The position numbers and the translations under genes are program-made. The notes below the pieces were generated by a model that was not told where the DNA came from, made no database searches, and saw nothing but the letters and a program-made list of their open reading frames with translations. A DNA stretch of 7,386 bases, taken from contig CAIPNN010000189.1 of NCBI GenBank assembly GCA_903866425.1, positions 1 to 7,386 on the forward strand. Direction: 5' to 3'. Of the stretch, positions 1 to 4,430 are shown one piece after another; within the stretch, counting starts at the first letter, position 1; each line of letters begins with the position of its first letter. The DNA is from an uncultured Actinomycetes bacterium (GTDB taxonomy: Bacteria > Actinomycetota > Thermoleophilia > Miltoncostaeales > Miltoncostaeaceae).

Positions 1-507
1 CGGCGTGAGTTCGAGCTCGAGCACGGTGCCGGGGGACGGCAGGGCGTCGAGGATGGGCGTGCCTGCGGCAAGATCGTCGGGCAGCACCAGGATACCGTCG
101 CTCTCGTCGGCAAGTTCAAGCTCGGTGGCCGAGCACACCATGCCGAGACTCTCCACCCCACGCAGCTTGGCCTTGCCCAGCTTCTGGCCATTCGGCATGA
201 CGGCACCGGGGATTGCCACCGGCACGGTCTGGCCGGCGGCCACGTTGGGCGCGCCGCACACGATCTGCCGGGGCTCGTCGTGTCCGGTATCAACGCTCAG
301 CACCCGCAGGCGGTCGGCGTCGGGGTGCTGCTCGCACGTGAGCACCTTGCCCACGAGGAACGACTCGCGGTTGCCGGGCGTGTCCGGGATGCCGCGCGTG
401 ATCACCTTCTCAACGGCGGTACCTGTGGCCGTGAGGCGCTCGGCAATCTGCTCGTCGGTGAGCGATGTGGTGATCTGCTCGCGCAGCCATTCGAGGGGCA
501 ACTTCAT
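1..507 (-). CDS. pheT: Phenylalanyl-tRNA synthetase beta subunit, N-terminal part (runs off the left edge)
   Basis: This is the beta chain of the cytoplasmic (alpha-beta)2 enzyme that charges tRNA-Phe; in the family the beta chain binds tRNA and carries the editing site. Only residues 1-169 are present and the gene leaves the window in frame. The start MKLPLEWLRE is the usual PheT opening. Residues about 40-150 form the EMAP-II/OB-fold tRNA-binding domain, with HPDADRLRV (61-69), QIVCGAPNVAAGQ (81-93) and the MVCSATEL stretch (123-130). The window ends at VLELELTP, where the family normally continues into the next domain. ATG at 507-505 overlaps the pheS TGA (506-504) as ATGA. A GGAG (516-519 on the plus strand as ctcc) lies 8 nt upstream, so this start has both coupling and its own ribosome site. 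The assignment is very secure; the missing part cannot be judged. Confidence 0.97.
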   Translation of the reverse strand, partial: MKLPLEWLREQITTSLTDEQIAERLTATGTAVEKVITRGIPDTPGNRESFLVGKVLTCEQHPDADRLRVLSVDTGHDEPRQIVCGAPNVAAGQTVPVAIPGAVMPNGQKLGKAKLRGVESLGMVCSATELELADESDGILVLPDDLAAGTPILDALPSPGTVLELELTP

Positions 508-1520
508 GAGAACTGCTCCAGGAAGCGCAGGTCGCCCTCGTAGAGCAACCGGATGTCGCTGATCTGATGACGGATCATGGCGATGCGGTCGAGCCCGAAG
601 CCGAACGCGAAGCCGGTCCACCGCTCGGGGTCGTAGCCCACGTTGGCGAACACGTTGGGGTCGACCATTCCGGCACCCGCCACCTCGAGCCAGTCGGTGC
701 GCCCGTGGCGATCGGTCCACGACACGCTCACGTCAACCGAGGGCTCGGTGAACGGGAAGAAGTGCGGGATCACCCGAACGTCGCGGTCGCCCAGGAGCTG
801 CTGCAGGAAGTACGTGATGGTGCCCTTGAGGTTGGCGAAGGTGAGCCCTTCGTCAACAGCCAGCCCCTCCACCTGGTGGAACATGGGGCTGTGCGTGGCG
901 TCGACGTCGTCGCGGCGGTACACGGTGCCCGGGGCGATCACGTACACCGGCGGCTCGGTGGTCTGCATCGTGCGGATCTGCACCGGGGAGGTCTGCGTGC
1001 GCAGCAGCACCTCGTCCTTCTCGCCACCGGCGATGAAGAACGTGTCGCTCTCGCTGCGGGCCGGGTGGCCGTCGGGCGTGTTGAGCGCGGTGAAGTTGTT
1101 GAAGCCGGTCTCGATCTCGGGGCCGTCGGCCACCGAGTAGCCCATGCCGAGGAAGATCTCCTCAACCTCAAGGCGAACCTGAGTGATGGGGTGCAGCGCA
1201 CCCAGGGCGTAGCGGTCGCCCGGCAGGGTGACATCGGCGCGATCGGCAAGCAGCGCGCTGCCCATGGCCTCGCCCTCGAGCGTGGCATGACGGGCGTCGA
1301 GTGCGGCCTCGATGGCCTTGCGGGCGGCGTTGCCCTCCTTGCCCACCCGACCACGCTCAGCGGGCTCGAGCGATCCGATGGATCCGAGCAACTCGGCCAG
1401 CACGCTCTTGCGCCCCAGGTGCCTGACCCGGGCGCCTTCGAGCGCGTCAAGATCACCCGCCGCCGAGATATCGGCGATGGCCTGCTGGGCGAGTGCGTCG
1501 AGGTCGGGGATCTGGCTCAT
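504..1520 (-). CDS. pheS: Phenylalanyl-tRNA synthetase alpha subunit
   Basis: This is the catalytic class II subunit that activates Phe with ATP and transfers it to tRNA-Phe. At 338 residues it has normal family length. The N-terminal coiled-coil tRNA-contacting region covers about residues 1-95. The catalytic core follows: HPITQVRLEVEEIF (110-123), DGHPARSESDTFFI (150-163), LLRTQTSPVQIRTM (172-185), RRDDVDATHSPMFHQVEGL (202-220), the motif 2 area FFPFTEPSVDV (254-264), LEVAGAGMVDPNVF (278-291) and motif 3 GFAFGFGLDRIAMIRH (303-318). Ala305 in GFAFG corresponds to E. coli PheS Ala294, the residue that restricts the phenylalanine pocket, so normal amino-acid specificity is expected. The ATG overlaps the upstream methyltransferase stop as ATGA (1517-1520), with no clear Shine-Dalgarno sequence, so translation is probably coupled. 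Recognition is very secure. Confidence 0.98.
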   Translation of the reverse strand: MSQIPDLDALAQQAIADISAAGDLDALEGARVRHLGRKSVLAELLGSIGSLEPAERGRVGKEGNAARKAIEAALDARHATLEGEAMGSALLADRADVTLPGDRYALGALHPITQVRLEVEEIFLGMGYSVADGPEIETGFNNFTALNTPDGHPARSESDTFFIAGGEKDEVLLRTQTSPVQIRTMQTTEPPVYVIAPGTVYRRDDVDATHSPMFHQVEGLAVDEGLTFANLKGTITYFLQQLLGDRDVRVIPHFFPFTEPSVDVSVSWTDRHGRTDWLEVAGAGMVDPNVFANVGYDPERWTGFAFGFGLDRIAMIRHQISDIRLLYEGDLRFLEQFS

Positions 1521-2314
1521 GACGGCGGCATCGTAATTGATTGACGGATGCGCTCGGACATGAGCGCAGCACCCGCGGCGGCCACATTGAGCGACTCAGC
1601 CCCATCACCCTGCGGGATTGTCACCTCGACCACCTCAAGATGATCGCGCAGGGCATCCATGATCGGGTCGAGGCCGGCGCGCTCGGCGCCGAGGGCAAGC
1701 ACGGTCGGCTGTGTGAGATCGACCTCCCAGGGCATGGCCCCGCCATGCGCCACGGCGGCAACCACACGGAAGCCCTCGCGCGTCACCAGGTCCTCGGGCT
1801 TCACGCCCTCGAGCACCGGCAGCGCGAACGTGGCACCCATGGCAGCGCGCACCGCGCGCGGGTGGGCGGCGTCGGCAGAACCCGGGCCGAGCGCGAGCCA
1901 GTCGGCCCCGAGCGCAGCGGAGGTGCGCACGAGCGTGCCCACGTTGCCGGGGTCGGCCACGCCCGCCAGGTACACGCCGAGCGACGGAGGCATGGCCACG
2001 GTGCGGAAGTGGTGCGGGCCCGACTGCGGGAACACGCCGATGATGCGGGGCGGCTGCGCAAGGCTGCTGGCGCCAGCCATCAGGCGCGTTGATGCGCAGT
2101 AGCGCTCGCTGAGCCAGGCGGTGGCGAGAAGGCGGGGGTCGTCGTCCTGCACCCGCTCCTCATCAACCACCAGCATGATTGGCTGGATGCCGCGGTCGAG
2201 TGCGGCCTGCACCACGTCCTCGCCCTCGGCAACAAGCACGCGCTCCTCACGCCGGGTGCGCTTCTGCTGAAGGCGGCGGAGGTGCTGGAGCGCTGGGTTA
2301 CGCGCTGAAGTCAC
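1517..2314 (-). CDS. SpoU/TrmH family RNA 2'-O-methyltransferase
   Basis: This 265-residue protein is an SPOUT-class, AdoMet-dependent RNA 2'-O-ribose methyltransferase. The N-terminal part (about 1-95) resembles the L30e-like RNA-binding domain and starts MTSARNPALQHLRRLQ, with RREERVLVAEG at 21-31. The knotted catalytic domain shows motif 1 DPGNVGTLVRTSAALG (121-136; Asn124, Arg130), HPRAVRAAMGATFALPV (151-167), motif 2 ALGAERAGL (207-215; Glu211) and motif 3 IPQGDGAESLNVAAAGAAL (233-251; Asn243). The three motifs that build the AdoMet knot are all intact. The likely target is 23S rRNA, as for RlmB/TsnR relatives, but sequence alone does not separate rRNA from tRNA substrates. It sits between rplT and pheS, a common place in actinobacterial-type genomes. 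The start is GTG at 2314, chosen because the conserved N-terminus begins there. There is no Shine-Dalgarno sequence, because a strong hairpin ends 3 nt upstream. Confidence 0.93.
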   Translation of the reverse strand: MTSARNPALQHLRRLQQKRTRREERVLVAEGEDVVQAALDRGIQPIMLVVDEERVQDDDPRLLATAWLSERYCASTRLMAGASSLAQPPRIIGVFPQSGPHHFRTVAMPPSLGVYLAGVADPGNVGTLVRTSAALGADWLALGPGSADAAHPRAVRAAMGATFALPVLEGVKPEDLVTREGFRVVAAVAHGGAMPWEVDLTQPTVLALGAERAGLDPIMDALRDHLEVVEVTIPQGDGAESLNVAAAGAALMSERIRQSITMPPS

Positions 2315-2317
2315 ACG

Positions 2318-2348
2318 GCGGAGCGACGGACCGCGTCCGCCGCTCCGC
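2318..2348 (-). promoter_or_regulatory. Strong intergenic hairpin between rplT and the methyltransferase gene
   Basis: On the minus strand the arms are GCGGAGCGGCGGAC and GTCCGTCGCTCCGC around a 3-nt loop GCG. This gives an uninterrupted 14-bp stem if one G-U pair is counted. The same position is an A-C mismatch in plus-strand RNA, so the fold is better in the operon transcript. It starts 25 nt after the rplT stop and ends 3 nt before the methyltransferase GTG. No T-tract follows, so it is not a canonical intrinsic terminator. It could be an attenuator, an RNA processing or stability element separating abundant ribosomal-protein mRNA from the enzyme genes, or a translational control element. 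Its structure is directly visible; its role is inferred. Confidence 0.75.
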
Positions 2349-2373
2349 TCGTGATCAGACCCGGTGCCGGTGC

Positions 2374-2736
2374 TCAGGCGGCCGTACGGGCCTCAGCGGC
2401 CCGCGCGACGAGTGCGGCAAAGTGCTCGGGCTCGTGGACAGCGATGTCCGCGAGCATCTTGCGGTCGAGCTCGATGCCGGCGAGGCCGAGGCCGTGGATG
2501 AACTCACCGTAGGTGAGGCCATTCAGGCGAGCGGCGGCGTTGATGCGTGCGATCCAGAGACGGCGGAACTCACGCTTGCGCACACGGCGGTCGCGGTACG
2601 CGTAGTTGCCGGAGCGCTGAACCTGCTCCTTCGCACGACGGTACGACGAGTGCTTGGTGCCCCAGTACCCCTTGGCCTGGGCAAGAACCTTGCGGCGCTT
2701 CTTGCGCGCGCTGACGGAACGCTTGACGCGAGCCAT
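2374..2736 (-). CDS. rplT: 50S ribosomal protein L20
   Basis: L20 is an early-assembly 23S rRNA-binding protein of the large subunit, and in several bacteria it represses its own operon through the mRNA. The 120-residue product has the expected length. The very basic N-terminal extension MARVKRSVSARKKRRKVL opens it, followed by AKGYWGTKHSSYRRAKEQV (21-39), YRDRRVRKREFRRLWIARIN (47-66) and NGLTYGEFIHGL (72-83). Only the C-terminal AARAAEARTAA-like tail is less conserved. The start ATG at 2736 has a good Shine-Dalgarno sequence (GGGGAGG, plus-strand 2746-2752, 9 nt spacing) that lies inside the 3' end of rpmI. Only 3 nt separate the two genes, so they are co-transcribed and probably coupled. 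Very secure. Confidence 0.98.
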   Translation of the reverse strand: MARVKRSVSARKKRRKVLAQAKGYWGTKHSSYRRAKEQVQRSGNYAYRDRRVRKREFRRLWIARINAAARLNGLTYGEFIHGLGLAGIELDRKMLADIAVHEPEHFAALVARAAEARTAA

Positions 2737-2739
2737 GGA

Positions 2740-2937
2740 CTATCGCCTCCCCAGGAGCCGGAGAATTGCCGGAGTGTCGACCGGGTTGATGGTCGCCGGA
2801 CGCTTGATGGCACGGTGGCGCTTGCTCGAGAGGTGCTCGAGGTTGTGGCGCAGACCCGAGTGCACATAGACGACCTTGCCCTTGGGCGTCACGCGAAAGC
2901 GCTTCGAGGCCGACTTGTTGGTCTTCATCTTTGGCAT
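2740..2937 (-). CDS. rpmI: 50S ribosomal protein L35
   Basis: This is a small basic protein of the large ribosomal subunit, 65 residues long, as expected for L35. It begins MPKMKTNKSASKRFRVT and contains the characteristic LSSKRHRAIKRPATI segment (36-50). A longer in-frame reading up to 3057 exists, but those extra residues overlap the infC 3' end in another frame and are not part of L35. The conserved MPKMKT fixes the start at ATG 2937. The 25-nt gap after infC is purine-rich (AGAAGAAGAGACGAG) but has no strong, well-placed Shine-Dalgarno sequence, so reinitiation after infC may contribute. It ends with TAG 3 nt before rplT. Confidence 0.97.
   Translation of the reverse strand: MPKMKTNKSASKRFRVTPKGKVVYVHSGLRHNLEHLSSKRHRAIKRPATINPVDTPAILRLLGRR
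2746..2752 (-). promoter_or_regulatory. Ribosome binding site of rplT
   Basis: GGGGAGG on the minus strand lies 9 nt upstream of the rplT ATG and inside the last codons of rpmI. It is one of the clearest Shine-Dalgarno sequences in the window and supports the chosen rplT start. Confidence 0.8.
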
Positions 2938-2962
2938 ATCTGGGGAACTCGTCTCTTCTTCT

Positions 2963-3601
2963 CTAGGAGGAGGCTGCGGTTTCTGACGGAGCTTCTTCGG
3001 CGGGCGGTGCGGTCTCGCTGGGCGTCTTCGCAGGCTTGGCGGCCTGAACCGGAACATCCTTGAGTGGCGCGAGCATCATGATCATGTTGCGACCATCGAG
3101 ATTCGGACGGCTTTCGATGATGGCGAGGTCTTCAACCTCTGATGCCAACTGGAGGAGAATCGCCTCCCCACGCTCCGGGTGCATGAGCTCACGCCCACGG
3201 AACATGATCGTCACCTTGACCTTGTCCTTGTTCTTGAGGAACCGGAGGACGTGGCCTTTCTTCGTCTCGTAATCGTGCGGATCAATCTTTGGCCGGAACT
3301 TGATCTCCTTGATGGTGATCGTGCTCTGGTGCTTCCGCGCCTGCTTTGCCTTCTGCTCCTGCTCGTAGCGCCACTTGCCGTAATCCATGATGCGGCAGAC
3401 GGGCGGACGACCTTCGGGCGCCACCTCGACCAGGTCGAGGTTGAGTCCGATGGCGATGTCCAACGCTTCCTGCGTACGCATCTCGCCACGGTTCTCGCCG
3501 TCGGCGTCGATCAACCGGACGGTGTCAACGCGAATTGCTTCGTTGATCCGGGTGGACGGGCCAGCGGGCGGGCGTGTGTCTGGACCGCGCCTAGGAGGCA
3601 C
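2963..3601 (-). CDS. infC: Translation initiation factor IF-3
   Basis: IF3 binds the 30S subunit, prevents premature 50S joining and checks the start codon and initiator tRNA. The N-terminal domain runs from about residue 18 (TRINEAIRVDTVRLID) to 87 and contains LVEVAPEGRPPVCRIMDYGK (57-76). A basic linker (about 80-95) leads to the C-terminal domain: TIKEIKFRPKIDPHDYETK (96-114), KVKVTIMFRGRELMHPERGE (127-146) and LDGRNMIMMLAPLK (168-181). Residues 182-212 form an Ala/Pro/Glu/Ser-rich tail with PSETA repeated; such tails are seen on some actinobacterial IF3s. The start is GTG at 3601. An in-frame TAG at 3607-3605 prevents any longer reading, and no Shine-Dalgarno sequence sits at normal distance from this GTG. 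The first gene of the operon in view. Confidence 0.96.
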   Translation of the reverse strand: MPPRRGPDTRPPAGPSTRINEAIRVDTVRLIDADGENRGEMRTQEALDIAIGLNLDLVEVAPEGRPPVCRIMDYGKWRYEQEQKAKQARKHQSTITIKEIKFRPKIDPHDYETKKGHVLRFLKNKDKVKVTIMFRGRELMHPERGEAILLQLASEVEDLAIIESRPNLDGRNMIMMLAPLKDVPVQAAKPAKTPSETAPPAEEAPSETAASS

Positions 3602-3614
3602 GGGCTACGGGCAT
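3591..3614 (-). CDS. Possible seven-codon leader ORF overlapping the infC start
   Basis: The reading is ATG (3614-3612) then six codons and TAG (3593-3591), encoding MPVARAS. Its stop lies just past the infC GTG (3601-3599), in another frame. The only good Shine-Dalgarno sequence in the leader, AGGAGGGG (plus-strand 3626-3633), is 11 nt upstream of this ATG but 24 nt from the infC GTG. Ribosomes could start here and reinitiate at infC. It may equally be chance, or reflect a single-base error joining this ATG to the infC frame. Existence as a translated peptide is unproven. Confidence 0.3.
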   Translation of the reverse strand: MPVARAS

Positions 3615-3625
3615 CGTCAGGCGAG

Positions 3626-3633
3626 CCCCTCCT
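3626..3633 (-). promoter_or_regulatory. Shine-Dalgarno sequence in the infC leader
   Basis: AGGAGGGG on the minus strand is a near-perfect anti-16S complement. It sits 11 nt from the leader-ORF ATG and is too far (24 nt) from the infC GTG for ordinary direct use. It therefore bears directly on where IF3 translation begins. Confidence 0.6.
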
Positions 3634-3641
3634 GTGAATCG

Positions 3642-3656
3642 GGGTGCAATGCACCC
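3642..3656. repeat. 15-bp palindrome in the infC leader / divergent intergenic region
   Basis: GGGTGCA-A-TGCACCC is a perfect inverted repeat with 7-bp arms and one central base. In operon RNA it can form a 6-bp GGGUGC/GCACCC hairpin with a 3-nt loop, ending 8 nt before the Shine-Dalgarno sequence. It may be a DNA operator serving infC and the divergent peptidase, or an mRNA element controlling infC translation. The 106-bp gap between the two start codons (3602-3707) contains no other clear structure. Confidence 0.5.
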
Positions 3657-3676
3657 ATTGGTCGAACGGCCCGGGC

Positions 3677-3682
3677 AAGATA
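3677..3682 (-). promoter_or_regulatory. Weak -10 candidate for the infC operon
   Basis: TATCTT on the minus strand fits the TANNNT pattern and would start transcription near 3670, giving a leader of about 70 nt that includes the palindrome and Shine-Dalgarno sequence. No recognisable -35 box lies at the usual distance, so this is only a candidate. Confidence 0.25.
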
Positions 3683-3707
3683 GCAGGACATACGCCACGA
3701 TCCGCCG

Positions 3708-4430
3708 ATGCCCGAGGTGATGTTGGCGGGGAGGACCATCCCCTACGTGTTGGTGCGCAATCCGCGGTCGCGCCACGTGCGCATGAGCCTCACCCCTGAT
3801 GGGCTTCGGGTGTCAGCACCCATGCGGCTTCCCGAGCATGAGATCGACCGCGCGGTGCGCTCAAAAGAGCGCTGGCTGCTGCGGCATCACGAACTGCTGG
3901 AACCGGCGGTTCCAGACCCGCTGATTGACGGCCAGATGCTGCCGTTTCTCGATGGCGAACTGGAACTGGGCATCCGGCAGGCGGCGCGCGGATCGGTGCG
4001 CCTGCGCGCAGAGGAGGGTCGCCTGGCCGTCGCGGCGCCCGATACCGATGCCGTGCGGCCGCTCGTCGAGCGCGCCTACCGGCAGGCGGCGCGTGGCTGG
4101 TTCGGCCTCATGTGCGACATGTACGCCCAGCGCATGGGGGTGCAGTTCACGTCAATCGGCATCCGCGACCCGCGCACACGATGGGGATCATGCTCGGCGC
4201 GCGGCGCCCTGTCGTTCAGCTGGCGTCTCATGATGGCGCCCGAGCGCGTGGCCGAATACGTGGTGGTGCATGAGATGGCGCATCTGGTGCACCTCGACCA
4301 CTCCCCCGCCTTCTGGAATCTGGTCAGGCGCCTCTCGCCCGATCACGACATCGACCGTGTGTGGCTGCGCGATCACGGTGGGTGGCTGTCGCGCGCGCCC
4401 GGCGCGAGCGCCCGCCCTCCGCTCACCTAG
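3708..4430 (+). CDS. YgjP-like (DUF45/SprT-type) zinc metallopeptidase
   Basis: This 240-residue protein belongs to the YgjP-like metallopeptidase family, whose physiological substrates are mostly unknown. The N-terminal part has VRNPRSRHVRMSLTPDG (16-32), the family's strand-rich 'R.S.R...R..PDG.v.V..P' region. The C-terminal catalytic part has DPRTRWGSCSARGALSFSWR (154-173), then HEMAHLVHLDHSPAFW (188-203). His188, His192 and His198 are the expected zinc ligands and Glu189 the general base, so it looks active. There is no signal peptide or membrane segment, so it is probably cytoplasmic. ATG 3708 is the likely start, with ATG 3720 as an alternative; neither has a good Shine-Dalgarno sequence. 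It is divergent from infC, and its TAG overlaps the stop of the convergent exporter gene. A 19-bp palindrome lies inside it at 3897-3915. Confidence 0.88.
   Translation: MPEVMLAGRTIPYVLVRNPRSRHVRMSLTPDGLRVSAPMRLPEHEIDRAVRSKERWLLRHHELLEPAVPDPLIDGQMLPFLDGELELGIRQAARGSVRLRAEEGRLAVAAPDTDAVRPLVERAYRQAARGWFGLMCDMYAQRMGVQFTSIGIRDPRTRWGSCSARGALSFSWRLMMAPERVAEYVVVHEMAHLVHLDHSPAFWNLVRRLSPDHDIDRVWLRDHGGWLSRAPGASARPPLT
3897..3915. repeat. 19-bp palindrome inside the metallopeptidase gene
   Basis: CTGGAACCG-G-CGGTTCCAG has perfect 9-bp arms around one base and encodes residues about 64-69, between the N-terminal region and the catalytic part. In RNA it can form an 8-bp stem with a 3-nt loop. It could be a protein-binding site 190 bp into the gene, an RNA hairpin, or a chance product of codon choice. 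Confidence 0.5.

Noticed and set aside
11..20. TCGAGCTCGA palindrome in pheT.
   Set aside because: It follows from the alternating Leu-Glu codons (CTC GAG CTC GAA) of the conserved LELEL stretch.
150..163. PheS DGHPARSESDTFFI differing from the E. coli DHDTF-type loop as a possible specificity change.
   Set aside because: This loop varies among bacterial PheS proteins. The pocket alanine (Ala305) and the motif 2 and 3 residues are normal. Positions are PheS residue numbers.
567..1544. Long plus-strand open frame antisense to pheS (and similar ones opposite the methyltransferase, rplT and CDF genes).
   Set aside because: These are mirror frames of GC-rich genes. They have compositionally biased translations rich in Arg, Gly, His and Val, and no recognisable domain, while the opposite strand has clear conserved proteins.
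2938..3057. N-terminal extension of L35 to 105 residues.
   Set aside because: The extra residues overlap the infC 3' end in a different frame, are Pro/Arg-rich, and have no counterpart in L35, which starts MPKMKT at 2937.
3658..3707. Sigma-70-type promoter for the metallopeptidase (TTGGTC with a GATAGC-like -10).
   Set aside because: The spacing and both boxes are poor, and no TANNNT hexamer lies at a suitable distance from the ATG.
4401..4412. GGCGC-GA-GCGCC near the end of the metallopeptidase gene as a terminator.
   Set aside because: The stem is at most 4-5 bp with a very short loop and no T-tract, and it lies upstream of the stop codon.
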